The notes under the pieces were generated by a model that saw only the letters and a list, made by a program, of their open reading frames with translations, had not been told where the DNA came from and did no database searches. Below, one piece after another: positions 1-12,500 of a stretch of DNA of 62,000 nucleotides. Made by a program: the position numbers and the translations under genes. Each line of letters begins with the position of its first letter. Within the stretch, counting starts at the first letter, position 1. The DNA is from Nymphaea colorata (lineage: Eukaryota; Streptophyta; Magnoliopsida; Nymphaeales; Nymphaeaceae): assembly GCF_008831285.2 (NCBI RefSeq), contig NC_045139.1:27998808-28060807 (forward strand). The letters are read 5' to 3'.

Positions 1-2270
1 CGTAATCACTGTGGAGCCACCACACATTGCACTGGCCGCTGCCAGAATATCCTCAAGCCTCAAGGATGCTTTAGATAAGAAGCCTAGCATGTTGTCTCAC
101 CTTGATGACCTGTCGATGAAGGTGAAATTTGTTACTAAGCCATCGCCACCACCCAAGGGACGTGATCCCCAATTAGAAGGGAGAGAGCAAAGAAACAAGG
201 ATGACAGAGCCTCCAACTTGGAGACAGGGGCCTAGGCGAATGGGGACGCAACAGGGGGCAGCTAGGAATCCCAGGAAGGAGCAACTAAAGGAGAGGCTTG
301 GAATGGTCGACACAGGTTCCTGGAAGGAGGCTGGATTACCTAGGAAGGACCTCCCCTGCTTCCAAGAAGGTATTGCTGCCGACCTTGAGTCCAAAAATTC
401 TTTTGCTAGTTTAGCTAAAAACATTATTAATATGGAGGTCACACCTCCTAGGTACTCTTTGGCGACAAAAGACGTAAGTACAGAGGATCATGGGTCAGGA
501 GCCAAACCAAAAACGTGTGTGGGAAAAGGCCCCAGCTCAAGTAAGCAGCGTGGGACAAAAGAAAAAGGAAAGGGGGCTGGTTAGGGAGGACCTAAGACCC
601 CCTTGCAAGGAATCAGCAATCTTTTCCCCCTAGAGGAAGGATGGACTAGGTTGGGGCTTAAAAGGAGAAAGGAAGTCTCTACTTCCCCCATCCTAGATAT
701 TGCTAAGAATGCAATGGAAGTCAATGAGGGTATGGATGTCGAGGAGGCTGCTAGCCCACACACCCCACATGAATATCCTGACCTAGAATATGAGAGGTGC
801 TGCTGGGGCAGCAGCACAAAGGGACCTCATTGCGATGTTGGCAGAGCGAAAGCCTTACATTCATCTTTGTTGGATACTCAATTCAAAGAATTGACCCTTC
901 AAAGTATCACCAAGAGGGGTGGCAACTTATCTGTGAAGCCGAATATAGAACAAGCTGATGGCCGTGCTCGTGTGGTCTGCCTATGAAATAACTCAAATTT
1001 TCAAATGATAGACTCTCTTTGCTGAAGATGGTGGATTTCGGCTCCTGTTTGTCGTCCAAAACCTTGCTCAAACTATAAGCGCCATTGGAACAAGTCTTCC
1101 CACCAATCAGTTGCTGCGAGCGAGCTGTTTGATAGAACTCAGCAGCCTGATCCAATCTCTTCACACCCCTAGGGTCATCAGCGTGGACTTTAATGCAATG
1201 TGCGGGCATAGCGACAAAACTGGTCGCCCTCCACTGCTTAAATCCTGCATTGATTTTAACCGGTTTATTAATGGGTGCAGGCTACAGGAGATTGCCGATC
1301 CTAGCTGCTCATTCTCGAGGTCGAACAAAAGGCATATGGAGGACCTCATCTTGTGCAAATTAGACTGGTGCCTAGTGAACCAGTCGTAGCAGGAAATAGA
1401 CAGTTGGGTCAGCAGTGTGAAGCTCCTTCTTAGGCACATTTCTGATCATAAGCTATCATCCTATCGGTTCATCATCGTCATAACCATGGCACCTTCTGCC
1501 CATTTCAGATTTTTCAGACCATGGATGCACAACGTGAAGACTAAGGAGATCATGGGGGAAGCATGGATACGGCAGGCTCAGGGGTCCCGGATGATCCAAC
1601 TCTTAGGCAAGATGAATTGAGACAAAAAAGGAATATCCCAATTTAACAGAGCTAACTTTGGGCTCATAGATGATCAAATTAAGTCTCTCCTTGCAGAATT
1701 GGAGGAGCTACAGGTTGGGATTGAAGGAGGGTGTGTCCAGGCAGTGGATCGAGAGGACAGTGTGCGAGATAGACTGGACATAATGTTGATGCTGGAAAAG
1801 GTTATGTGAAGAGATAAAGCCTAATGCAAGTGTATCAAGGAAGGTGACAGGAACACTCGTTATTTCCAAGAGGTAGTGAAAGGAAGAAAATTGAAAAACA
1901 AGATTTCTAATCTGATCATGAACATTGTCTCACATGTCAACTAGGTGGATATCATGGATGCAATAACCGCACATTTTGAGTCCTTCATATAGGATAATGA
2001 GGCTAATGGAGACCTCATCGACCCCATTGCCAATCATCTGTTGGTAGAGGATGAGGAGAACTGTCACTTGCTTAGGCCTATGGATAAGAGAAGTTTTTGA
2101 GGCTATCAGGAAGTTGGATAAGGATAGTGTGGCAGGACCCTACGGCTTCCCAAATCACTTATCAGAGTTAAAATTGGTCATGCAAGTCTTAATATCCTTA
2201 AAAGAACTGATTTTTAGAGTATTTGGGGAGAAATTTTTAGTGAAATTTTATCCAAAATAGACTTATAAGT
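1..2270 (+). mobile_element. Decayed L1-type LINE fragment, truncated on the RT side
   Basis: Plus-strand reading frames broken by stops and frameshifts resemble a plant L1 non-LTR retrotransposon. Frames at about 11-990 are Lys/Arg/Pro-rich and lack a recognisable domain; they may be what remains of the nucleic-acid-binding ORF1. From about 1110 an endonuclease-like stretch begins, and by about 2110 the start of reverse transcriptase appears. The similarity stops near 2260, so the catalytic RT core and the poly(A) end are missing, and the element also continues past the window start. LINEs usually lose their 5' part, so loss of the 3' part points to a later deletion or to insertion of other DNA. 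The family assignment rests on motif order, not on an alignment. Confidence 0.7.
1111..2260 (+). pseudogene. L1 ORF2 remnant: endonuclease C-terminus and RT N-terminus
   Basis: The intact protein would nick target DNA and reverse-transcribe the LINE RNA. Visible landmarks in order: VDFNAMCG at about 1180 (the GDFNA-type endonuclease motif), FINGCRLQEI, KLDWCLVN near 1360 (KLDR-type motif), then SDH with a following FRFFRPW (the conserved SDH...W block near 1440-1530). Further on are EGDRNTRYFQ near 1840 (a hallmark linker motif of plant L1 elements), KNKISNL, and IRKLDKDSVAGPYGF near 2120, corresponding to the conserved DKAPGPDGF start of RT. Several in-frame stops and frame changes make it non-functional. 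Similarity ends right after this RT motif; the YADD-type catalytic box is not present. Confidence 0.75.
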
Positions 2271-2580
2271 AGTCCTATAGGCTGGGTTCAGTGAGGTTGA
2301 AAAGCTCATCTGGAGCTCTGGAATTGTACGTAGGCCAAAACAATCATTTTCTTTTGAGTCATCTTTTTCCACCAACATAGTATATATGCCACCTATACCT
2401 TAGTTTATGAATTTCTTTGATTCCTGGAGCCTTTGCCCAAACTAAATTCTTGATTGGAGCATGTTTTAGCGCAAGATCACACCCCGCAGTAAAACAATCA
2501 TTTGCTTTTCATCCATATTTTCCACCTGTACCTATGATTATATTATTTTCCACCTGAATCGATGATTATATGTCACACAT

Positions 2581-2618
2581 ACTTAAGTTCATCAAGCGTA
2601 CTTAAGTTCATCAAGCGT
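2581..2618. repeat. 19-bp perfect tandem duplication
   Basis: The 19-bp unit ACTTAAGTTCATCAAGCGT occurs twice in tandem without mismatch. Confidence 0.95.
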
Positions 2619-3030
2619 GTCATTTTGAGAACTTCAAACTCCAGTTTGAAATCCTTTTCTCATTTGAGATACATAACAAACGATTCAGATCTTCACATAA
2701 GGGTAACATAGTATTTTCATCTTAGATCTCTTATCCATGCTCAAGGGCAAAACCATCATTTCATTTTCAATAATGTTATTCTGCACTTAGGCTATATGTC
2801 ACATATATTTAAGTTTGTAGTATTTGGAGTATCAATTATAATTTTTCATCAATATTTTTAGATCCATAAACTATTGTCATATAGATCTCTAGAATTCCAA
2901 TCCATATCTCTTATCACATCGAAGATCCATTTTCAAGAACTGTTTTTGGATTTAGCTATTAAATCTGAATTTTAGATCAATGTCCATATTTGTCTTCTAG
3001 AATTTTCTTTGGATTCAGATCACGATCTTT

Positions 3031-3198
3031 TGATTTCATATACTCTGCCAGATATCAATCCCAACAGTTGCTGGATCACGATTTGAATATCATAACCATA
3101 TACTAATCCAAGTTCCAAATGCATAAATGTACATATATGAGAAGAATGCCACGCTTGATTTCATATACTATGCTAGATATCAATCCGAACAGTTGCTG
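3031..3198. repeat. 43-bp direct repeat pair spaced by 125 bp
   Basis: The stretch 3031-3073, beginning TGATTTCATATACT and containing AACAGTTGCTG, recurs at 3156-3198 with a few substitutions. Confidence 0.85.
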
Positions 3199-3427
3199 AT
3201 TATTCATGCAGAACTCTTAGTTGAGCACTTTGGTTCAGACAAAACCAAAATGGTGTTCATATGGCTCCGATACAAACATTTTTTAGTTTCAATATCTTGT
3301 ATAATATAAAGTTTTGATTATTTAACATATGGTTTACTTGGGAGGGGGACGCCTTCCTCCCAAAAGTTTAGGTATATTGATAGGGACTGGGAGGGAGAGA
3401 ATTTTCTTTCTCCTTAGGCAGTTATGC

Positions 3428-3435
3428 TATAAAAA
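3428..3435 (+). promoter_or_regulatory. TATA-box-like site, possibly of an old LTR
   Basis: TATAAAAA preceded by CTTAGGCAGTTATGC sits about 75 bp downstream of a G-rich purine run (3344-3354). It is followed by a C/T-rich leader-like stretch and poly-T tracts near 3640-3690. This order is what an LTR promoter and polyadenylation region would show, but no paired LTR or boundary was found. It could equally be a chance TATA box. Confidence 0.25.
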
Positions 3436-3896
3436 GGGGACACCTCTCTTTCCGCATACCTTTAGCTCTTTGCCTTTCGAGTGCAAGAAGTTTGGGGAAA
3501 GTCCAAACAAGTACCTTAGCTAAAATTGAGCAAAAACTTTTAAGTCTAAGTGAGGTCTTTGATTAGCACTCAACCAAGAACCAAACAAGACTCAGGCAAG
3601 GGGCTTGAGAGCATACGTAATTAGGTCTTCAGTAGTTTATGTAATTTCTTTTTCATACTCCTTTTCTTCCCTTTATTTTTTTTTTCTAGTTTTCTTTTAG
3701 TAGAATGTCTTAGATTAGATTTTTCTTTTTTGCTTTATCATGCTTAGTTTATGTTATTTATGCTTTAGTTCTTAGTTAGTTTAATTTTCTTTAAAAATGC
3801 TTAGATTTTAAAATTTTCAATTTGTTTGGAATTAGAATTTTATTTTTCTATCTATAGGCTATGAATGCAGGGTCATGTATGCCCCACCTTCATCTT

Positions 3897-3912
3897 TCTC
3901 TCTCTCTCTCTC
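3897..3912. repeat. (TC)n microsatellite
   Basis: Eight TC dinucleotides in a row. Confidence 0.95.
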
Positions 3913-4947
3913 ATATTTCAATATTTAAATTTTGGTTTATATTATTGCTCCATTGCATGTTTAATACATGGTTTTCCTTTTGCATAATAATAGCACATTT
4001 ATGACCATGCATCTAAATTAGTTTTCACATATGCACTAGACATAGGTTCATGTAGAAACTAAGTTTGACTAGGTAGTACATAGCATGCAACAATAATCCA
4101 AGCATGAGAATATCCAACTCAGTCTAGTTTCCATGTGAACTCACTTTCAAAAACATAGATTTCAAATGCACGTTTTCAAAACCAAAATTCTTCTAATTTT
4201 CAAAACAAAAGTTATTCTAGAAACTATGTCTTTCTAACGACCCTATGTTCATCCATGGTCAAGATCTAAACCTAGAGTTAACCCATGTCCAAGTCTTCTA
4301 GTATCTAAAATACACCACTCTAGAACCCACTACAAGTAGGATCTAAACTAGACCGGCCCTGGAATCCACTGCAGTAAGTCACAAACCTTCAATCTAGCTC
4401 TGCTTAGCCAGCCCTTAAACTCAATGCTTAATAAGACCTAACATTGAGTCCACTATAAACAACCATACTTTGATCAATCCCTAGCAAGGTAGACCCCTAC
4501 TATGAATCCCAATTACATCAACCTAGTTAAACCTAGACCCAAATCAATTGAATCTCAAACAAGCATTATTAGATCTTAAGTTTTTGATCTCATGGTCAAT
4601 TGGATGTAAGATCTAGACAAGATGATACAGGACCCCCTATTTAGATTTGGATTTCATAACAACATAAAAATTGAATATGGATCAAAGAGTTTAAGCTTTA
4701 GATCTTGAATTCAATCTTTGGATTTCCTCAAGGATTTGGATCTTGCATTCTGAAATTTAGATCTTAATATCATATTACAAGTCTAAACAGCAAATATGAA
4801 ACTAAAACCTAGTTAGTCTCAGGTAAACCCTAGAGCCTAAATCCCTATTACAAGTTTGGATCAAGAAATCTGGATTTTAAATCAAGCTGATCATGAAGTA
4901 AGTTTGGATTTGATTTTGGATCTCTTTAGGGTCACGTCCTATATTTC

Positions 4948-5099
4948 ATAAACCTTATAAATCAGATCTTCCCTGTGCATAATCTAGTTATAGTCATATA
5001 TACTAAACTTAGGTTCGTTTGCATGGATAAGGTTTAATAAACCTTATAAATCATATCTTGACTACACATAATCTAGTTACATGCATATATACTAGACTT
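4948..5099. repeat. Diverged direct repeat, about 63-bp unit, 89-bp period
   Basis: 4948-5010 and 5037-5099 share ATAAACCTTATAAATCA, CATAATCTAGTTA and CATATATACTA in the same order with scattered substitutions. This is an old local duplication. Confidence 0.8.
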
Positions 5100-7230
5100 T
5101 TTGAAATAAACTTATAAGGACCATTTCAAAAACGAATATTTTATCCCTTGTCTAGTTGTCCATTTAGATACATATCAGAGAATTGGGGTGTTTACACTCT
5201 TTATGAGTTCTCTTGATCGTGAACCTTTATTTTTTTTTATTTACATATATTTTAAGTCAAAACTTTTCCAATACCTAGGGCATGTTTCTTTTATTCTACT
5301 TAGAATCCAAATAATATTCAATCCTTAGATGATTTAGAAGTTTAGTCCTAGATCTGATTACCCTTACTAAAGGCATCAAGAACAATCATACCTTGCACTG
5401 AAAGGATGTATCCCATCTCTTTGGATCATGCGTTGATCTTACCGAGGCGATTACTTATTTTCTATCCATCATTTATATGTAGAATCTGCAAGATTTTGCA
5501 TGTAAACAAACTCCTAATGTTAGAAAAATGTACATGCTACCATTAGTAAATGATAGTATAGGTGGGCTTTCATTGACAAACAATAACATCAGATACACTC
5601 ACACCCACCTATACATCAGTGAAAGTGCGGCTACAATGACATGCAATATCATCAATAAAACTTTTGTTACCATGATCTAGACTGATGTTAGGCTCGAACC
5701 ATTAGTGAAAGTTTTACTGATGTTTTTCGGACATTTGCTGATGTTCTTTTCATGTCAATAAATCTATTATTTTTTGGTGGCCCTCATTCTCAAGCCTTGC
5801 CCTTTAGCTTCTGAGATTTTTTTTAAGACCCTATCAAGATACTAGGTTTGCCCTCACTGCCAGTTCTTTTTGTATATTTCATGTATTAATCATTTCCTTC
5901 CAATAAAAGATGGTAAACGTTAGTAGGTTTCTAGTGGAAGTTATGATTCACATGATCATTCTTCATTTTGGAAAAGTTATACTGATATTAGAAGAGTTTA
6001 ACATGTATCTTTTATGTCAATTCATACTCTAATCTGTTTTATCATTTTCTTGTTGGTGTTGTAAAACACACTTACAATGTTACTTTGTGAAAAGCAAAAT
6101 AGTGTTGTACTTGCTATTTTACTCAAAACATAAAGAGCCTTGTTATGTGTAAGTAAATGTTTTTTCTTTTCTACATTTCATGGTTTGTTGGATTGAGTTT
6201 TTCTAACTTTGATACCTGTGCCATCATTGTGAGATTTGCCATTTTATCATTCATTTACAGGAGAATGTTAGGACTAGTGTTTTATTAGTTAGCATTTATT
6301 TAATTCTTTCAACAATGAAAGAGAAAGAGACCAAGGATTTCAAAAGTTTTATAAAACAACAAAACCATCTCTTTTTGGGAAATTAGTTTCTTATTATTAA
6401 CCTCCTGCATCTCCTCTCTAATAGATGGTCATAGAATCTTTTTTTTAGTAAACAACAATTTTATTCATGTGTTCCGAATTATTTGGCAATGACCTGAGAA
6501 AACACTACTTGCACCTACTGTTCATCAGACAAATGATATTCAACATATTTTAGTTCTCAAATCATAGTGTGCTGCAGAGATTTTTGTTAAGAGTTGAACC
6601 TGATTACCAAGTTTGGTTTCAGATGTTCCACCAAACTTGTCTTTTACAACCACATCTTATATTGACACATAAGGTCATCTTGCATTGCACAAAACATAGT
6701 GACTCTTGCCATGCTAATGATAAGCAACCATTTTTCTTAGGCTTCATCATCTTCTTGTCATTCCCTAGTGCTGGTATTTTTAAGTATTGTAACTACATGT
6801 TCTAAGGCCTCCATAACTTTAGCCTCTTATAGTGCAAACTATATTTTATGGTGCAGTATATCATAATTGCCATTATTCAGTTTGTCAATTTTGGGTAAGT
6901 ACAATAGTAACTTGGTAGGTGTTACTATGGTTGTTGGACATACAAGAATAAGCCAAGTGTAGCATTTTTCCACAGCACATCTATACATGTCTCTTACTAC
7001 ACAATTAGTCATATGATCATTTCATACATGATGTGTGACCAAAAGTTCAATGAGTTCCCAATCATCTCCCACTGTTCATGTAGTCCATACAAAATATGAA
7101 AATTTGCCATAATAAATTTTATCATTTTGATCAATCACTATATCGATGCTAAAAGATTATGCCAAAACTAGAAAAACTAATTATTTAAACCACAAGTAAT
7201 TGAAGAACAAAGTTTGACATACGAGTGTTT

Positions 7231-7490
7231 AAAGCACATTGAACTGGATTAAAAAGGGTTGGTCTCTACTACAGGAGACCACCCGATATCCTATGCCAAG
7301 TCTGGATCAGGAAAAACTTATATGGTTCCCAGCATTATGCTGTGAACAGTGGTCTGATGCCTTCAGCATCGAGTCTATCATCCCTATTATTATTATTATT
7401 ATTATTACTATAATTATGTAAGAGGCCACCGCCTGATGGCTTTACATTCAGGAGAATTGGGCACCGCCTGATGCGTTCAAAATTCAGGCC
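7231..7490. repeat. (ATT)n tract with flanking repeated motif, possible retroposon tail
   Basis: An (ATT)n run at 7386-7407 follows a moderately GC sequence that starts near 7230. Just downstream the 12-mer CACCGCCTGATG occurs at 7427-7438 and again at 7462-7473. Trinucleotide tails of this kind close some plant SINE and RTE-type LINE copies, but no clear pol III A/B boxes or RT motif were seen, so the nature of the copy is open. Confidence 0.45.
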
Positions 7491-9850
7491 AAAAAAAAAA
7501 AAATTTGCCACCACCCAATAGTAACGTTCACTGATTTGGCATCTCCAATAGTCTTGTTCACCACTTCTTGCCAATTGGCATTGTCCGACTTCTTCTATTC
7601 ATAAGCTGGCAGTGGATGCCCATGAACATCTGGCAATGTCGTTGTCTTCTTTGGCATGGTTTGAGCGGCATCAATCGCTGCTCTCCATTGTATAGCATTG
7701 TGGTTCATTTTCAGTTATGTATTATTCGTTGTTCTACATTGTAAATGATGATAAACATACTACACAAACATAGATATGTGGTAACAACAACAAACTAAAT
7801 TTGTGAATACAGTACCTCGCATTGTGGGATGATTACCTCTCATGTAAGATATTATCATTGTGTTACATATTTCTTGGACTATTTTCATACTTCATGCAGT
7901 GGTTTAACTATTTGTTTGTCTTTCTAATTTTTCACATGCAAGAATTAGATGGTGATGTATTCTCTCACGTATTACATAGTTTTTGAGGGGAGGACTAGAG
8001 ACATATAAAACACTTGAGAAGAAACTCAACTATGTGTCGGCGATTGTGGCAAGGCAACAAATCAGTTGTTGGTGAGTTGTCATAGTTGTCTATGTTTTTG
8101 TAGTATGTCTAGTGTTATTGTCTTTAGGTTTATAAACTTTTGTATTCATTTCTGTATTAACGTATGCAAAAATGCGCCCCCCTTAAAACTGTTTATATTT
8201 TGATCTTTTGTGGTTTTAATCGATAATGCTGACTATTAGAACATTTGGACATTTAACAGCGATGATGTTCCTATTATATTAATGAATTCAACTAAGTGGA
8301 TTTTGTTATATGGGTATCTTGTGTATTATTTTGCTTTAACATAATCTTGTTAATAAATGTGTTTATTTTGATTTGATAAGTTCTTGTTATGAATTTTGTA
8401 ATAGACTTGAACGAATCGGAAAAATATCACGTCGCGCGAGGTGTTCCTTCCTCCTATCCTGGGAATAGATCTGACAACCAAATTAGCCTGACCAGTTATG
8501 CTGTATGCCTTGGAAAAAATTTAAGCTACATTCCATAACAATTCTTAGATACTAATGTCCTTGTTTCCTATTTTGCAATAGCATTTTCGTTGGTTAGTTT
8601 CTGACACGGACAGTGCAGGTGGAAGGCAGTCCATGTCTTTGTGATGTAAAATTAAATTGAATAGTGCAGTCGACTGGAGAAAGATCATCATCGGATTTAT
8701 GTTTGAAAGCTACTTGGGAAGACTTTCCCAGCAGTGATGCAGGTCAACATACATTTTTTCCTGCTTCCACGTAAACCCACAATCGTCAACTGTTATTTCA
8801 TTCGGCTATTGAAGGAACCTACTTGAGCGTGCCACATGTTAGATTTTACGTATTTTTGAACATTTTTTTATCTTTTAATATATTTCAAAATTATTTTTTT
8901 CCGATTTAGCTAAATCAGTGAATCGATCAGTTAAATTTGCAGAACTACCAATTAGGGTTCTTTTTCACAACATTCATGACATCGACAGGATTCCAAATGT
9001 CGAAGCGTCACAAGTATGGATATCGAGATGCATGCCTTACTTTGATAATTTTATTGGCCATTTGAAAACTAGTTGAAAAAAATTTTACTCAGGGCCCTAT
9101 GTCTTAAGCAAATTCCTGAAAACCGATCTCAAATATATAAACTTCTTGATAAGCCACAAATTTTGCAAAGCAGGTTACATGTTAGACTTTTAACAAGAGA
9201 CTGCGTGTTAGGTAGATGCCAGCAATGACAAAATATTTTATTTATAGTAAGCCAAAAAAACCTTTGTATAATGACAAAAATGAACTTTGAAAAGGTAACA
9301 TTTTGTAAGAAAAGGAAATTACTCCCTTGATGGAAGAGCAGAATGCAGATTCCCTTGTTAGTTTTTAGGTTAGCCACCGAACACAGAATCCGCCTCATAT
9401 AGGGGCCAATTCATATGAGTCCCGAGCCCGCCATGAGGGCTGTCCATGTGAAAGATTATGCCTCTCAACAAATAACCTTGTCTAATTTGCTCTAACTTTG
9501 GTTGAATTTTTAAACTGTGCATCCTTAAATGAAAATTTCTGTTAATAGCATATCATAAAAAAAGCGATTTTGATACGTAGAAAGTTTTTTTTATGAAATT
9601 AAAGTACTTTGATTGGTCTTTTCTTGGCCCAATATTCACCAAGTATAATTACATTGACTAATAAGGCGACTTCTTGAACAATTGATAACAATGTATACTT
9701 TTATACGGTCAATTAATGAGAGCAGTGATAGAGCCAAAAAAGTGTCAGTTATGCACATGAAATACACTATTAAATGAAGTGAAATAGTTACGTACAAATC
9801 AAATATTGTATAAAAAAAAAACGACTATAGTCATATACATAATCGATAGT
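7491..9850. other. AT-rich intergenic DNA, no gene recognised
   Basis: No open frame with a recognisable domain, and no boundaries of a mobile element could be fixed. The open frames present here are short and low in complexity. Confidence 0.6.
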
Positions 9851-9879
9851 TTACTTCCTAGAAAACGCAAATCAAGCAA

Positions 9880-10480
9880 CTCCAACCAAATGAAAAGGAA
9901 GATGAACAACAAGCAACTCCCCCCCTGCTGCTGCCTGCAGTCTGTTGCCGCCATCGCCAGACTCGCCACTTGCCGCCGCCGAACTGCCTGCCATCCTCCG
10001 GCTCGCCACCATCACCACTCACCAAATCTGATCTGCGGGATGATTCCCCCCTGATACTGTTGCTTGTCATCACCTGAGCGTTCAATCTGCTGCCGCCATA
10101 GCCGTCGCCATCGACCCTCTTGGCTGCCTGCCGTCCTGCAGTTGCCGACCTGTTTCCCCTCGCGGCTGCCTCCACCGGCTGCTGACCTTCTCCCCCCTCG
10201 TGCTTATATCCGACTTGGCGACCCCTTCAAGTCTGACTGCTCTCTCCGGCTGCCGTCACCTCTCGTGGTCGATTGCAGGATGTTGAAAATCCTGCCGTCG
10301 GCCCGTCATCCCTTGCACACGCTTGCCGGACGTCGACCCAGAACACTGTTGGTGTCGACCCTGCCGTCGCCTCAGCGGCAGCGGCTGTAGCCTGTTCAGT
10401 GGGTCACAGGCCGGGTCGGGCCGGGCCTTGGACAACTTGCTGCCGGCCCGGTACCTCGCCCGGCTCGACAAATACCTGGG
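9880..10480. other. GC-rich island with overlapping frames on both strands
   Basis: A sharp GC-rich block in AT-rich surroundings, full of GCC/GCT/CCG trinucleotides (Ala, Pro, Leu, Arg, Cys codons in any frame) and ending with G/C runs such as GGCCGGGTCGGGCCGGG. Open frames exist on both strands (for example 10064-10390 plus and 9858-10175 minus), as expected from composition alone. No domain is recognised. It could be a captured gene 5' end carried by a transposon, a CpG-rich promoter or leader, or part of an LTR. Confidence 0.4.
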
Positions 10481-10779
10481 TATTAAATGGGCATGGATGT
10501 TCCGGACTCGCCCAACCCCGATGCCTAGGCTTAATCATGGTAACTTTGAATTTCATTTATTTTAAAGGCAATCATGTTTCAGGAATAGACCCCCAAGCCT
10601 TTATTAAACAAGAATTTCATTCATTTTAAGTACTTTTTTACTTAATAAGTAACTCAGGATTTGAATGTAACAAATTCAATCTTAAGGTGTCTGTGTTATC
10701 TAATTAATGGTTAAGCATATTTTTTTTTTAAATTTAATCCACAATCAGGTCTCCACTCCAGCTGTACGAATGCCAATGT

Positions 10780-12500
10780 ATTGGATTCCAATTGGATGTA
10801 GTAATTTTTAATATATCCACTTTTTCATATGTTCACACATTTGGATCCAAATTTGGATTTGAATATAGATGAATAAAAATCTATACTATATCTACAGTCG
10901 AATTTACAATTCAAATATGTTTCAAATCCAATTTCTAGAATCACATCCGAATATCGATCTGATTTGTAGACTGAGTCCGAAATATATTCTGATGTGTTAC
11001 TGAAATACAACTTTCAAAATATCCAGAGACACCGAATATAAGATATTTATTTAAAATTAAATTTGATCCAAATCTGATGAATAAATATTTATTTAATCGG
11101 AATCTGATCTGATGTCATTTTCTAAATCTAAACCCGACTTGATGCCATTTTTCTAAATCTAATTGGATTTCTTAATCGATTGCCAAATGTTTTTCCTATC
11201 CACCTGGTTGTAGAAATCATTAGGCGCACTCTGCCCCACATAAAATGTGCTGGTAAGCTCGAACCAGGACCAAGTTCGAGAGCAGGAGGTTGGGCCCAAG
11301 TCAGCAAGAAGCAAGTTTTTGAGGCATGTCGTGTGCAGTTTGTTGTCTTCATCCGGCCTCATGTTTAATTTTTATGTTCAGCCACTCCATCCCATATAAT
11401 GTAAAGTGATTGACCAAGAAAAGATCGAAATGAAGTGTCTTGCAGTTTTGATTTTCGAAAACACGAGAATAATATTGATCTCTTTTCATTTGTTTTATTT
11501 TAGATTCCCATGATCAAGACATGATTACTATAGGATTTGTATTGATTTGCTTAGTCAAAAGTAAGTCGAACAGATCTTCCAGCAAATCTTATATGATTCC
11601 ATGATTGAAAAAATCACGTTCTTGTGAATATTCAATTATTCATGTTCCAATTTGTCTTACGGCTTGGCTTTTATGAAGATTTTCTCAGACTTCGTTGTTG
11701 ACAAAATTATGTTAATACATGAAACTGTTTGGTCTAAAACATATAACATGTAAAACTACGATGACTGCACTCATGACCAGAATAAAATTAATCAAATGAA
11801 GGACACGTCTTTGATTTTTAGCTAGAAAACTCCTGCTCTAAATAGTAGCATGTACCATCTTTCTCTCTCAAATAATGTAGTTACACTAGTGTTTGTTTCT
11901 ATGGATTTAGATTTTATGCTTTTCTGGTCAAAATATGTTCCATCTATATCAATAAATCATATATGAATAGTCACCATACAAAGACCTCATCACCTTTGGT
12001 TGTTATCTATCAATTTTTTTTTTGCAGAGGGCGTAAGTTCAAATCAACAATATCCATAGCATATGAACGGTATGTCATTAAAACAGAGATGTCAACGGTT
12101 TTGATTCGAATCGGGTATATACTTTACAATATGCACTCTTTTAGATATCTATATTTTTGGATTCAAATTCATGTTTGAACTCGAATGAAGAAAAAACTAT
12201 ACCATATCTGAATCCACAATTTGAATTTATTAATTTGAATCCGATCCAAAACTCATTTTTATATTAACATCTGAATCCAAATCCAATTTCTAAATCTAAT
12301 CCAAACCATATTATACACATTGAGTAAATGATATTTATTTAAAACTATATCTGGTCCGAAACTGAATATCCATATCTTGTCAACATTTACTTACATCCGA
12401 ATTAATCTGGATCCAAAACCAATTGGATGTGATTTCTTATATCTAAATCCCATCCGAATTCTTAGTCAGATGCCAAACTTTTTTCATATCATATTTTTTT
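10780..12500. repeat. Pair of diverged AT-rich repeats (about 10780-11210 and 12090-12500)
   Basis: Both blocks are built from variants of short words such as AATCCAAAT, ATCCGAAT and TTGGAT, and both contain a GATATTTATTTAAAA-type stretch (11042 and 12330). Both close with a TGCCAAA(T/C)(G/T)TTTTTC-like word followed by TATC (about 11180 and 12470). They look like two old copies of one repeat in the same orientation. The 12090 copy begins CAGAGATGTCAACGG, similar to the ends of some plant hAT elements, but no matching inverted end was found. Confidence 0.4.

Larger units (their letters stand above)
2271..7230. other. AT-rich intergenic DNA, no gene recognised
   Basis: About 5 kb of AT-rich sequence with stop codons in all frames and no recognisable domain. 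It contains the short duplications and the TATA-like site listed separately. Between about 5530 and 5760 short motifs such as TTAGTGAAA, TCAGTGAAA and ACTGATG recur in both orientations, which resembles the subterminal repeats of CACTA-type DNA transposons. No terminal CACTA sequence was found, so this is not called an element. Confidence 0.6.

Noticed and set aside
12082-12110. hAT-like terminal sequence CAGAGATGTCAACGG
   Set aside because: No inverted partner end and no 8-bp duplication could be found on either side.
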